DNA from: Scolanthus callimorphus
Lineage: Eukaryota > Cnidaria > Anthozoa > Actiniaria > Edwardsiidae
Length of the DNA: 64,000 bases
NCBI GenBank assembly: GCA_033964015.1
Contig: JAWWUD010000096.1
Coordinates: 1-64,000, forward strand
Reading direction: 5' to 3'
In this document: positions 13,701 to 23,109 of the stretch, one piece after another
Numbering within the stretch: position 1 is the first letter of the stretch
Layout of the letters: each line of letters begins with the position of its first letter
Made by a program: the position numbers and the translations under genes
Notes under the pieces: generated by a model
What the model was told of the DNA's origin: nothing
The model's database searches: none
What the model saw: only the letters and a program-made list of their open reading frames with translations

Positions 13701-15018
13701 TCTTTTTTAAGTAACTGTAGCAAAATTGGAGTATTTCGTACAAGATATGTGACTTTTACACTTCACTTTCGAGACGAGGTCAGTTCACTGTGCAGTGAAA
13801 ACTGCAAATTTTAGTAATGGGAACGAGACCTGCTTCTAAGTAATTGGGCTTTCTTAACAAACCGTTTGGTGATACAACCCGTTATTTCGCTTTCTAAAAG
13901 TCAAATAGTCACACTTTGTTTATGTATTCTTAGTTTGTTCAAATTCGCAATACTCCATGGTGACAGAGAGAGATTAGTTTTTATGTGGCACGGAACTGGT
14001 ACTGGCACGGAACTGGGCAACCCACTGTAACGTTATTTCCTAAAAATGTTTTTAACTCTGCGAATTTCTAATATAAAACCGCCAAGTTTTGTTAACATAT
14101 TACATCGCACACTCCTAATTGGCACCTATAAATCACAATATGATCTATCACGTGAGTTCCCAACTGGCTAAAATTCTGCAAGGCGAAAGTACATCTATTC
14201 TATTATACTGCCAGGAAACAAGAAAGGAAAATCTCAGCTGAAAAGTTGGAAGTTAAGCAAAGGAATAAGAGGATGCATAATTCAGTTCAGAAGTGAAGCA
14301 AAACCCCCTTCTAGCTATCAGAACTTTGTACTGGAAAGCATTCAGCTTAACGTCCTTGCAAAAACTTCCTTGGGCATCAAGCTTTCAAATGCCAGGTAAG
14401 ATAAAAAGAGTACAAGTACTCATGTCTAGAATTAGCCCCAATATTGCGCCCTGCAATAAATGTAAGCATCTGAGCCATCTAGATTTAGTCGAACTCATCG
14501 CGCGCCTGCCAAGAACTCGATTCCGATTTGCTTTCACAGGCACATAAAAGGGTACTAGAGCTGTCGTTATAAACCAAAAAAGTGGCACTTAGCCGTGTTT
14601 TTATAGAAATAGGAGGCCATGCTTAATTTCACCCCCTTTTGTCCATTCACTGATTTCAGGAAATCGGTTAAATTTACTCAAAGAAAACGATACCAAGTAG
14701 AAAGCTTAATAGTTGTTTTAGTGACTGGCAAAAAATGACACTAATCGGGGAACGTTTTATGACTAAACTCGGTGTCTAAACCTTCATGTTGTTTTGCCTT
14801 TGAATAGGTGTACGCCACCTTGTAACCTTGTAAGGTTTTAGTGTGAATTGTATCCTAGTGTTGTTTGTGCATGTAAAAAAATTAAAATAGATATAAAACA
14901 ACTATGAATTCGGGCAGTTTTTAAAAGATTGGATGGTCTTACCTTCTAGGTAATCAATAGTCATAGAATTCACAAAGGCAAAAAGACCAAACAAGGCAAC
15001 AAGCTTGAAGACACACAT
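7755..15018 (-). CDS. Secreted single-domain CAP (SCP/PR-1) protein, three exons
   Basis: Predicted exons on the minus strand are 15018-14943, 12046-11824 and 8052-7755, which join in frame to 198 codons. Exon 1 encodes a hydrophobic signal peptide (MCVFKLVALFGLFAFVNS), so the product should be secreted. Exon 2 begins the CAP fold (ALDHHNGYRRAHN, then GQGENLA) and exon 3 completes it with the family signature GNFTQLVWKGSTELGIGF and a late cysteine segment. Splice sites are GAAG/GTAAGA, ATAACAG/AGC, ATGTG/GTGGGT and CCCTAG/GTATG; the middle donor was chosen because it alone rebuilds the family's MW-Y motif in frame. The protein matches short GAPR-1/PR-1-like CAP proteins; the family includes venom allergens and immune or reproductive proteins, and the role here is unknown. 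A good GT donor (CCAG/GTATGT) at 7769-7767, before the stop, leaves open a further exon. Both introns are filled with repeats. Confidence 0.82.
8215..9008 (+). repeat. AT-rich minisatellite array
   Basis: Long run of 17-20-bp units of the type ATTAGTATACAAAATTCAT, grading after about 8700 into a longer unit built from TAGTAGACTGAAATCCATAT and TAGTAGAGCGAAAATCGTAT. The array resumes at 9338-9665 and 10216-10305, so two later insertions split it. It lies in intron 2 of the CAP gene, and its open frames are repeat by-products. Confidence 0.9.
9009..9337. mobile_element. Dispersed 330-bp hairpin element, copy 1
   Basis: From TAGAGGATATTACACGGTGG to GTGTCTATATAATAAA. The first 145 bp are a strong hairpin with arms of about 55 bp (GATATGAGTTTTATTTTCG against CGAGAAAATAAAACTCATATC) around a GAATGAGCGCAGCGAATGAG loop. 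A nearly identical copy is at 19251-19585, and here it sits inside the minisatellite, which gives clean insertion boundaries. No coding capacity. Confidence 0.85.
9338..9665 (+). repeat. Minisatellite array, second segment
   Basis: Continuation of the TAGTAGACTGAAATCC / GCGAAAATCGTAT array after the hairpin insertion, with a short return of the TAGTATACAAAATTCAT unit at 9485-9555. Confidence 0.85.
9668..10215. mobile_element. Dispersed repeat with internal hairpins, copy 1
   Basis: Shares a run of at least 60 bp with 62486-62872, including GTATTCAGCGGGCCATATCTC and the right end TGACGTCATCACACTTTAGG, and interrupts the minisatellite. It starts with a hairpin (TTTCTTTAACAAATCACTGT against ACAGTGATTTGTTAAAGAAA). 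A further perfect-looking foldback at 9766-9893 is nested in it. No coding capacity. Confidence 0.7.
9766..9893. repeat. Nested 128-bp foldback
   Basis: TTATTTACCGGCT and GGTCCGTATAGGGAAAA on the left are mirrored by TTTTCCCTATACGGACC and AGCCGGTAAATAA on the right, with a GGCCGGAGGCC centre. A hairpin of this quality is probably a recent MITE insertion. Confidence 0.75.
10310..11079. other. Intron sequence, nothing recognised
   Basis: Part of intron 2 of the CAP gene. A short direct repeat (ACGATTTTGAAAATCTA) lies at 10655-10680. No coding or RNA feature is recognised. Confidence 0.35.
11080..11420 (+). repeat. Dispersed 340-bp repeat, copy 1
   Basis: Matches, in reverse complement, the sequence at 27165-27192 plus 27724-28075 (for example TCGCTATGAACTTCAATCTT and GATCTCCATTAGCGTTAATA). 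The second copy is interrupted by a foldback, so this copy shows the uninterrupted state. Type of element unknown. Confidence 0.75.
12587..14027. mobile_element. TA-flanked inverted-repeat DNA transposon, non-autonomous
   Basis: Left end CAGTAGGGTGGCCCAGTTCC and right end GGAACTGGGCAACCCACTG are inverted copies flanked by TA on both sides, as in Tc1/mariner elements. The subterminal phrase CCAGTTCCGTGCCAC or its reverse recurs near both ends (12598, 12775-12811, 13594-13609, 13985, 14003). The only sizeable frame inside (13392-13015, minus, 125 residues) resembles no transposase, so I do not call it a gene. It lies in intron 1 of the CAP gene. Confidence 0.75.
14040..14880. other. Intron sequence, nothing recognised
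   Basis: Part of intron 1 of the CAP gene. Open frames at 14293-14588 overlap on opposite strands and have no recognised family. Confidence 0.3.
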
Positions 15019-15347
15019 TTTTCTTCCTTTCGGCTCGTCCTCCAACGATTTGTAGTGCTCTGCTCGGCTTTCAATACTTCTTCTAAAACCAGCATGGAGT
15101 TGTTTTGATATAGCTGAAGGAAAACACATCCCATACAAAAAGCCACACGTCATTTGTGATTAAATAAACTTAACCCTCCACGATGATGCTCTAATCTTTT
15201 AAAAAGAATCTTTGGATAAAGAAACATAAGCAAATTAGCCTTGGATCGATATTGATCTGCCTTCTTTCACTGAGTATTGTGTAAAGCATAGCGATAAAGC
15301 AGATGTAAAAACACAATATATTTAAAAACAACATTCAACGTTCGTGA

Positions 15348-15770
15348 GAATAACATAAATCCCTCATCAAGAGCTCTTTTTTGTCTTCCAGTTTCCAGCG
15401 GTTAACTTATAATGTTTTCAAATTATCCTTGTTCAAGTAGCCATATCTGATCCTGTAAAGTATTGACCAAAATAACAACCCATCTCTTTCCTCTTGAACC
15501 TCATCAACGTTATTTTGTTGTTATTTACCAAACGGCACAGCCCTGTACTGTATGACGTTTGTCAAATTGTTTGGTGTGTATGTGCGTGGATGAGTGTTTT
15601 AGCTTAACAGTACATTCGTGAGAGCACATATTAAATCCCTTATGAATAGCTCTTTTTTGTCGTTTCAGTTTCCAGCGGTTAAGTAAACTAAAATAACAAC
15701 CCTGCAGTTCTTACCTCTTGAACCTTGAGTATAAACGTCATATTGTTGTTGTTTACCAAACGACATTACT
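15348..15770 (+). repeat. Diverged direct duplication
   Basis: Two copies of about 150-190 bp, 15348-15545 and 15617-15770, share GAGCTCTTTTTTGTC, CAGTTTCCAGCGGTTAA and a GTTGTTATTTACCAAACG-type phrase in the same order. Lies just upstream of the CAP gene start on its strand. No gene content. Confidence 0.6.
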
Positions 15771-15954
15771 CATACGTCATTTTTTTCGTTTTAATGTATG
15801 CTGTGTCAGATAAAAAGAAAAGATAAAATAAATGTTTCTATTCCAAGTTCCTCGAAGTTAAAATGGTTACTTAACAGTCGCGTGAAGTTTAAATATCGGG
15901 GTCGCTGTCTCGGTGACGGTAAGTATAGGAAATCATAGGCGACTTTTCTCGTTC

Positions 15955-16065
15955 AATTTGGAATTTATTTGCACGAGTGGGCTTTTTCAAACGGTATCAA
16001 AATTGCACGAGTGCAATTTAACCTTTTTTGAAAAACCCACGAGTGTAAATAAATTCTACATTGCA
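15955..16065. repeat. 110-bp foldback
   Basis: TGGAATTTATTTGCACGAG and GGGCTTTTTCAAA on the left are mirrored by TTTGAAAAACCC and ACGAGTGTAAATAAATTC on the right. Related to the small hairpin near 3850. Confidence 0.6.
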
Positions 16066-16514
16066 TTCCAAGTTTAAGAAGCCGTTCAGGATTACATTTG
16101 ATGGGATTATTGTTATCTGCTTAGAAAATCCTACTATGATGTTATTTGTTTTTCAAAAGTTTATTATCAAAGGTGTTTCTTTATTCGTGAGGTGCGAATA
16201 AAGCCTTCGACAAAAGTCTTTTGAAAACATTAAACTCCTCTGCATCTGCAGGAACGGAAGGTCTACGCGGAGACGAAATCTCCGTGAGATTCATTTTAAT
16301 GACCTGAACGGCAATAGGCTCCCTTGCACACGCTATGTTTTTCCTTTCCATTTTAGTATACACACAGGGCGCCCAAGCTCATAACTTGTTTGCTCAAAAT
16401 TGCTGAAACAATGCGATGTTTGATAATACATTCACCATCTTCTAAAAATACATAAGTCATGAGATGACACGAGTGGGACTCTAAGTTGATGAAATAGTAT
16501 GATGTTTTGAATAA

Positions 16515-16770
16515 TAAAATCACCTTCGAAAAATATATTTATCATGATATTGAAATAAAGTTTACTTACCTTTGTGTCATTTTCGGGGGTATTGGGCGAG
16601 TTTTGAGCCTTCGTAAGGCCATTAGAACAACCTTCAGTAGATTCACTCGGCCCCTCTCTGTTCTAATGGCCTTACGAAGGCTCAAAACTCGCCCAATACC
16701 CCACGAAAACACAAAGGTAAGCAAAGGTAAGCAAACTTTATTTTCAATATCATAAATATATTTTTCAGCT
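16515..16770. mobile_element. Foldback MITE of about 255 bp
   Basis: Nearly perfect palindrome: TATTGGGCGAGTTTTGAGCC and TTCGTAAGGCCATTAGAACA are mirrored by TGTTCTAATGGCCTTACGAA and GGCTCAAAACTCGCCCAATA. The outer arms (TATTTATCATGATATTG against CAATATCATAAATATA) extend it. The two mirrored open frames here arise from the palindrome. Confidence 0.75.
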
Positions 16771-17058
16771 ACTCTTCCGTTCGTCTTCGCTTCTAGCTCT
16801 GTCGCTCTTAACAACACCATCAGCCAAATCTCCAAAACGACGAAAACTCCTGATTTGCTTTTTCATATTACTGCTTTTTCGTTTCCTGGTTGCACAGTTA
16901 CTTTTGTATGTATCTACTGCTTTACGCTACGGTACTATCATTTAAACAAACCCTACTAAGTGAAATTTATTTTTTACGCAATTTTCATAATTCTGCAAAC
17001 TCAACACTTTACATTTTTTGAACGGCAACCTGCGTTTTGGCTTGCGACCATCAAAACT

Positions 17059-17314
17059 TTGAAAGGGGCTCTCGCACGCTCGCTGGCCACTTCTCTGACA
17101 AGAAAATAGCTCAAATCGCAATCCAATTTCATCCTTTTGATAACAGGTCAAAACAACCTAGAATTGCATTTGTCTAACACCTGAAAGGTTTTCTGTTAAT
17201 CTCTGGAGGATTATTTTGCTTACTACGGGCAAATATACATGTGTTTTCACTGTTACAATTTTACACTTATTTTCTGTCCACGGTGGACGAATATAGCGTG
17301 CGAGAGCCCCTTAA
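17059..17314. mobile_element. TTAA-type MITE, family A, copy 1
   Basis: Ends GAAAGGGGCTCTCGCACGCT and AGCGTGCGAGAGCCCCTTAA are inverted. The internal sequence (CAATCCAATTTCAT, AAAATAGCTC, CACGGTGGAC) is shared in reverse complement with 29743-29994 and more distantly with 25523-25773, so this is a multicopy, roughly 255-bp non-autonomous element, probably piggyBac-like. Confidence 0.8.
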
Positions 17315-17938
17315 TTAAGACCACTAGATTGCGAAATTATATCGTTCCGTTCCGTGCTCACTCTGAGCTGAGAAACGCCAGTTGAGCTCTTCTTTTCCTC
17401 TCATTTTCTCACAGAAAAATAAAATTCCGCCTGATACTCAGGCTAATTCCAGGGAGGGTTCTTTTTTGTTAACGGAGCGATTCATCATCGTTAAATAGTA
17501 GGTATTAAACAATAATAATTTAACTGCATTACCCAGACCGCGCGCGGGGTATAACATTTTGCATCTTGGGAAAAGTGGAAAAACGAGTCCCCCCCCTCCT
17601 TGAAAAATCCTGGATCCGCTACTGGTACTTCCCATCTTCGAAGGCTTCCCTCTCTGTTGAAGTTATCAAAAATTACTACCATTTTCGTCCAATCCTGAAG
17701 TTTGACTATTTTTCGCGTAGTTTTACGTTTCAAACTAGCACGTTTTGTAGAGAAGTTGTCGCGTTTCTCACTCGCTGATTGGCTGCTATTTTTACCGTTA
17801 TTTTTCAGTAAATCAGAGTTTCCACATGCACAAGATGGCGACGCGTGACAAAGGCGAAGGGATCCTGGAATCTGTGACAACAAACATTTCAGAATAGCCC
17901 ACACTGGAGGAGAAAAAGTTATATGTCATTGTCGCGCA
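17315..17938. other. Intergenic stretch with transposon relics
   Basis: Contains a relic of an element end (TCCTGGATCCGCTACTGG near 17608) and one half of the TTCGCC-type MITE terminus (AAGATGGCGACGCGTGACAAAGGCGAA near 17832, given here in part). The E2F 3' untranslated region should begin at the right edge. No gene recognised. Confidence 0.4.
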
Positions 17939-20900
17939 TCAAGATGCGATAAAGTTCATCAGGCATAAAGGTTGCATTTCCTGATCACTTGATAGGCTGC
18001 CGGACAGTTCTGGTGTCCAGTCGCAAGCTAGGTCCAGGGATGTCGAGTCCATTGAAACGGGTGCGGCCGTGTTTGGCTGCAAAGGGGCTGGGAGTGTCTC
18101 CCATATATGATTGGGGATCAGATCATCAGGGATAAAGACGCTTGAACTTGTTGGTGACTGTTTAGCGAGGTTCTCAGGAGGTGGTACTGGATTATAATTG
18201 TTTTTCCCCGAGAGATTGTTATGTAAATGCATTAAATCCGTAATAAGCTGCTCAAGAGATTTGCATGTGTCTTGGTTAGCCACTGGCAAGCATTCGTCGT
18301 GAAGAATCTGTCGTTCTTGATTATTTAGAGTAGCTGATGCCGATTCTGTCTCCTGGGTTCCCTGTGGATGCACAGGCCGTGAGGAGTCAGGAGTCTGGGT
18401 ATCAGTAGTGATGGTATCGCCTAAGTCTGGTTGTGATGGGGTTGCCATGGTGATTTGAGTCACTTTAGATTGTTCATTCGGCCTGATCCAGTGTGTTTCT
18501 ATAGGTGCTCCCTCAGATGTTTGAAGCCACATCATGATTTGCTGCAAAATAAGAACAGCAACCGCTATACGATTATTGAAGGGAAAGAATAAGCAAAAAA
18601 GAGTACCTGGGCGGATGGAGTGCCGTTACTAGTTCGAAACTAAATAGCGCCAACTAAAATACCTTCATGTTCTATTCTTTGTCATTATCTTTTGACATGT
18701 CGTTGCACCCCACTTTTATTCCCTTTTATTTTCTTATTCCACTCCCTTCGTTCCTTTTCATTCGTGTCATTCCATTTGGTTTCGTTTTTCCTTCCTTTCT
18801 ATCCTTTGTAGTCCCTAGCATTCCCTCCTCTCTTTCACTCCGTTTCAATTCCTCACTCCTTGTCATTTCCTTTCATTCAATTTCACTTCTTTTCGTTTCG
18901 TTTCATTTCATGCCTTTTATGCCATTCGAAGCCTCTCAATGTACATGAAAGTAAAAAAAAAACATACGGACAACCCATTTAAAATATATAAATGAAAGGT
19001 CGACGAACAGCTTAAACGATGATTATTTAATAACGATATTTAAATCGGCCATTAATCATCGTTTAAGCTGTTCGTCGACCTTTCATTATATATATTTTTC
19101 TCAGTTCAACCAAGAGTCTTGGTTCAACTGGTTGACAGGTCTGTTTATCAGGATCCAGCTTGGCAAAACACCTCGTTCGCGGATTTTCATATTTTGGAGA
19201 ACCCATTTGCATGTTTACTCTCGTTTCTGTGCATTACCACGTGAGATACGTAGAGGATATTACACGGTGGCGCGAAGATATGAGTTTTATTTTCGAGTGG
19301 CAAGAACAATATTTTACGAATGAGCGCAGCGAATGAGTAAAATATTGTTTTTGACACGAGAAAATAAAACTCATATCTCCAAGCCACCGTGTAATTTTCT
19401 TTTTATTATATAGACAAACCAGAAATATTCCAATATTCCAAATTGATTTCCAAGCATTTTTGTTTTGACCGATATCCTCACTAGTGAGGATATGGAAAAT
19501 ATGTCACTGAGGACCCGGATGTAGCTTCGTATGAGATCTACGAGTGGCGTATTTCCCAGTAAAACACTCGTGTCTATATAATAAAGACCATTATTGAAGT
19601 TGAAGGCGTTGAAAAACTGATATGAACCCCCATAAACACATCTCTTCTCATTCCCTTTTATTCATTCCCTTCCCTCCATTCCCTTCCGTTTCATTCTGTT
19701 CAATAGTTGTATCCCCCAGTACCATACTCGCTCTTCCCATATTCCTTTGCGCACCTGCGAAGTAACGCAATAGCCCGAGTAACGCAAAAACGAAATAGAA
19801 GGAAACACAAGTAACGGGACTAACGACTCCAAGTACCTCTTGACTGGGTGTTGGGATCTCCATCTTGGTTCCTGGCGATGCCTTTACGACCACCAACGTC
19901 TGGTCCTCCATGTCAGATAACTCTTCCACGTCAGACAACCTCACATATGCATATGTACACGCGAAGTCAAGGAACAATATTTAGTAGGGTCGAGGTCAAT
20001 GGAGTTTCTGCAGAAACCCATCCATAGTAAAAGTGTTCGGATTCCCCATTGCTGTCTATGAGAATTCCGAACACTTCTCACGCGTGTGCCTTAGGAAATT
20101 CAGTTTCCTGTGGATGAGTTTCTGCAGAAATTCCCTGTGGGTAAGAGATAATGGTTCATTGCATGTTTTCTGTCTGTTTGTTTGTTGGTAAGTTGCATTT
20201 TACTTGTATGGCTTTGAGCTGCTTATATCACAGGGAATGTCTGCAGAAACCCATCCATTCGCCTTTGTCACACAAGCGCCATCTTAAATTTTTCAGCCGA
20301 TTTCTTCAGCATGTTTAACGAGGCCAAGCAGGATGCGGGCTTTGCTCATGTTGGAAAGCGAACCCTAATGCTGGGATTTATGGTACAAAAACTGACCAAG
20401 CTACCAAACTAGTACTCCCTATTTGTCTAAGAACCAAAAAGTTGATTGGCTCACTGTTTTTTCTGCTTTGCCGGGTCATTCTGGAAACAAAATGGCGGCG
20501 CGTGACAAAGGCGATTCGGAATTCACGTGGACAGCCATGGAAAATCAGAACACTTCCCGTTCTTCTACCATGGAATATTCAGCTTTTTCTAAGGACTGGT
20601 TTCTGCAGAATGATCCCTGTGCATCATTCAATTTCGGAGCTCAGCAAAATATTTACGTTGCGGGTTTTCTGTGTTGCTCGGCTTGCTCGGCGCGCGCGCA
20701 AAAAGTGGCGGGAAAATTCCTCTTATCACATACGTTTCCCCGACGGATGTTAAGGATTAAAATATATAAGATGTTAAATTGAGTCATGATAAAAAGTGAT
20801 TGCTAAGAGCTCTAAAAGACTCGTTAAAAAGATATTTGTCCAGGTTAGGGTCGTGTGCGGTTCGTGTGAAGCTCTTCTTCATGGCCGCTATCTGCTCGTC

Positions 20901-21878
20901 AAGTTCTCGCTCCTCTTGTTCAAGCGAGGTCAACTCCTCCTTTAGACTTGTCACGTGATGTTCGTCTTCTTCGCTCTTCTTGTGAAACTGGGTGCTATCA
21001 CAATAAAACGAAAGAAATTTTAGATTCACCCCTAAAAGATACCAAACATGGCATAGCTCAACTAATTTGTTACCCTAAAAGCCGTAAAAGATACCCTAAA
21101 AGATGAGGCCTTACGTGCCAGGTAGGCGCGAAGGAGACAGGTAACAGGTGAAGTAAAAGATGCCCATCATGAAATTTCCGTGTTTGACTAAAATGCTGCC
21201 TTTAATGGTGTCTAATTTATCGTCTTCTCATCGAGTAATCTCTCTTTCTTGCACGGTTTTTAGAAGCACCATCATGAGAAAAAACAAAATACCCCAAAAA
21301 GACACCAATCTCCCTAAAGTTTATCGAAGATCACGATCATCCCTTCAAGAGACCAAGCCCTTGTGATTTTAACCCTAAAAGATACGACGATCATCCCCGA
21401 GAAAAAAATATGGAAAATCCCCCCCCCCCTCCCCGATGTCAGCTCCGTCTTTTCCCGGCTGTCCGCCCGCCACGTCGTTTTCTTAGGCGGTCTCCCTGTG
21501 GAAAGGCACCAGCCTTTGTGCTAGGGTCTTCTTCCGAGTGACCCGCCGTCTTGAAAATTTCCCAGAAGTTCCCGAGGTTGGGATGAGCTATCCAGAGTGA
21601 AAAGTTACTTCACTTTACTTTACTTTTCTTTTATAAGATGCTTACCTGCACTGAACTTGACTTCGCCCTACTTTTTCCACGAGCCCCGCCCCTTCTAGAA
21701 TGTTCACTACGTCATAGATGCGTCTTTTCTGCACAACCATGTGTTCCGTGGCCTGGTTCAAATCCACGGCGAAATCTGACGAGCTCCACAGCAAGCCCGT
21801 GAACCTGAGGGCGATGTTGGCGAGGGACGAGTCAGATCGGAGCTCTTCTGTGGAACTGGGACCGAACCCCTCGGCCAT
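17939..21878 (-). CDS. E2F: E2F family transcription factor, four coding exons
   Basis: Coding exons on the minus strand are 21878-21646, 20994-20836, 19954-19837 and 18541-17939, totalling about 370 residues, a usual length for E2F4/5-type factors. Residues about 17-75 form the winged-helix DNA-binding domain, with the family signature RRIYDVVNILEGAGLVEK. Residues about 80-130 give the leucine-zipper dimerisation helix (LKEELTSLEQEERELDEQI) that pairs with DP. The marked box follows (EDQTLVVVKASPGTKMEIP, then MMWLQTSEGAPIETHW). The C-terminal ~150 residues are Ser/Thr/Pro-rich and end in an acidic segment, the position of the transactivation and pocket-protein-binding region. The start follows a TTTTCCACAG acceptor and has an ACCATGG context, so an upstream non-coding exon is likely. 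E2F/DP binds TTTSSCGC sites and controls S-phase genes. The paralogue cannot be fixed. Intron 2 is AT-AC (separate entry); introns are loaded with MITEs. Confidence 0.9.
18670..18945 (+). repeat. Pyrimidine-rich degenerate TTTCATTCC array
   Basis: Runs of CATTCC, TTTCATTCC, TTTCGTTTC and similar 5-10-bp phrases on the plus strand; the theme resumes at 19640-19710. Both stretches lie in the last intron of the E2F gene. The open frame reading through it is an artefact of the array. Confidence 0.6.
18978..19095. repeat. 118-bp foldback in an E2F intron
   Basis: AATGAAAGGTCGACGAACAG and CTTAAACGATGATTA are mirrored by TAATCATCGTTTAAG and CTGTTCGTCGACCTTTCATT, with a TTTAATAACGATATTTAAA centre. 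Confidence 0.75.
19251..19585. mobile_element. Dispersed 330-bp hairpin element, copy 2
   Basis: Nearly identical to 9009-9337 over the whole length, including the GAATGAGCGCAGCGAATGAG loop and the right end GTGTCTATATAATAAA. It lies in the last intron of the E2F gene. The few differences (one short duplication near 19425) suggest recent activity. Confidence 0.85.
20001..20145. mobile_element. CTGCAGAAACCC-type MITE, copy 1
   Basis: Inverted ends around GTTTCTGCAGAAA, with inverted internal phrases (AAGTGTTCGGATT against AATTCCGAACACTT). Two other members, 20231-20620 and 55358-55532, share the ends and the GAACACTTCCC phrase. Confidence 0.6.
20231..20620. mobile_element. CTGCAGAAACCC-type MITE, copy 2, split by another MITE
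   Basis: Left end CAGGGAATGTCTGCAGAAAC and right end TTTCTGCAGAATGATCCCTG are inverted. The element is interrupted at 20258-20514 by the TTCGCCTTTGTCACAC element, so the outer insertion is older than the inner one. The whole structure lies in the AT-AC intron of the E2F gene. Confidence 0.65.
20258..20514. mobile_element. TTCGCCTTTGTCACAC-type MITE, nested copy
   Basis: Left end TTCGCCTTTGTCACACAAGC with GCCATCTT and right end AAAATGGCGGC with GCGTGACAAAGGCGA are inverted. Further copies are at 35301-35445 and 58246-58507, and a half copy is near 17832. Confidence 0.75.
21030..21430. mobile_element. Short relative of the 4475-7281 element
   Basis: Carries CCCTAAAAGATACCAAACAT at the left and AACCCTAAAAGATACGACGA, then CCGAGAAAAAAATATGG and a poly(C) run, at the right, in inverted arrangement like the larger element. 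Lies in intron 1 of the E2F gene. Confidence 0.6.
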
Positions 21879-21974
21879 GGTGTAGACTGTGGAAAATTAA
21901 AATATTACTGAAAACGAAAATACCTTTCATTTAAGGCGGGAGCGCCGAATTCGGCTCTTCGCTCGTTCCTTCGG

Positions 21975-22205
21975 TACTCCAAGACCCCGTTCACACGAGA
22001 CCAGTACAAATCTGGACCGGTACAATTCTGGTACGGTACCGTCGCGCGTTCACACGGTACCTGCGGTACCGGACCGATTTTGGTACGGCTAGGCGTGCAC
22101 GGTCCCGTGTGAACACTGTTGCAAAACGTACCAGAATTGTACCGGTACCGTATGAACAGGTGGTACCGTACCAGAATTGTACCGGTCTCGTGTGATGGGG
22201 GTCCA
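21975..22205. mobile_element. Foldback built on GTACCGGT / GTTCACACG phrases
   Basis: GACCCCGTTCACACGAGACC at the left is mirrored by GGTCTCGTGTGATGGGGGTC at the right, and the phrase GTACCAGAATTGTACCGGT or its inverse occurs several times between. Located just upstream of the E2F start on its strand, so it may lie in the promoter or first intron. Confidence 0.7.
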
Positions 22206-22310
22206 AGACATCGGCGCTCGTTTTTTCACGCGCTCATTTTTTCACGCGCTCATGTTTTCACGAGCTCTTTTTTTCACCCGCTCACTTTTTCACGCGCTCG
22301 TTTTCACGAC
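22205..22310 (+). repeat. TTTTTTCACGCGCTCA tandem repeat
   Basis: Six imperfect 15-17-bp units of TTTTTTCACGCGCTCA and variants head to tail. Confidence 0.75.
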
Positions 22311-23109
22311 GTTTGCCAAAGAAGGGAATGCAAGAAGTCCAGTTGAGGACATTTTGCTGATTTTAAACGTTAGGGCATGCGCGCATAGATAAAAACAAAC
22401 ATTATCTGGCACAGATAATGACATTTATCTGAGCACGTATCTTTTCATAATGTCATTGGTAGACAGGCTGGCGCGCGGGCTGTCGGTGGGAAAATACCAA
22501 GCAATTGTTTGAGCCAATCAAGGCAGAGCACTCACGTGGTTCCATTCCTGTACGTATCGGCTGACTAGCAGTTCAGTTAAGCGACAGCCTTCAACCAAAA
22601 ATTTCTTCAGTTCAAGGTTTTTTCCCACCGCCTCCCCAACTCCAGCCCACTTGTATTGATCTTATCTTGTCAACATTGTTTCGAAGCGAGTCCGCAAGGT
22701 TGAGTATAGTATATATGTGTATAGTCTAGATAATGTGGGTGGCGGTTTTTTCTTCCCCACCTTTTGCTGAAGTGATTCAGTTAGTACTGTAATCCAAAAA
22801 TGAACACGAGCACTAGAACACACATCATCACTTTAGTAAAACTACAAACTTTCGCTGCATTATATTCAATATCTTCTGAGAAAACGAAAGTTGAAAATTT
22901 GAAAATTTACAGACGTTTGTATGACTGGGGGTATTTGTCATACCCCCAGTCATACAAATCTCTGCTGTCCCCCCGTGTAAGAACCTGGAACAACTCACAA
23001 GCTGCGTCACAATAGCTTCCTTTGTTTAGTGGAACGAATCATGATGAAAGGATAGCTGAACACTTCCAAATGGTCTCAACAGCAGTAGATTGCTAATCAA
23101 TTTTATAAA
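22310..23109. other. Intergenic stretch with one short hairpin
   Basis: A hairpin at 22912-22960 (GTATGACTGGGGGTATTTG against ATACCCCCAGTCATAC). The rest is without recognised coding sequence. Direct CCAAT and GC-rich phrases occur, but no promoter can be assigned. Confidence 0.4.

Larger units (their letters stand above)
19955..20835 (-). other. Predicted U12-type AT-AC intron of the E2F gene
   Basis: Conserved E2F coding sequence on both sides can be joined in frame only if the intron starts with ATATCTTTTT (20835 downward) and ends with TTCGCGTGTAC (last base 19955). No GT donor or AG acceptor stands at either edge. The donor differs at one position from the minor-spliceosome AT-AC consensus ATATCCTTTT. 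TTCCTTGAC at 19974-19966 matches the U12 branch-site consensus TTCCTTRAY, and the branch adenosine is 12 bases from the intron end, the usual spacing. The splice joins the dimerisation helix to the marked box. The 881-bp intron contains the nested MITEs at 20231-20620. E2F genes are known hosts of U12 introns in other animals. Confidence 0.8.

Noticed and set aside
16566..16835. Paired 82- and 89-residue frames with similar sequence on opposite strands
   Set aside because: Produced by a palindromic MITE, as both encode mirror copies of the same arm.
18667..18948. 93-residue hydrophobic frame
   Set aside because: Artefact of the pyrimidine-rich TTTCATTCC array.
22800..23015. 71-residue frame containing RVRTWNNS, reminiscent of LINE C-termini
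   Set aside because: The match is only a few residues and the rest crosses a hairpin; not enough to call a LINE.
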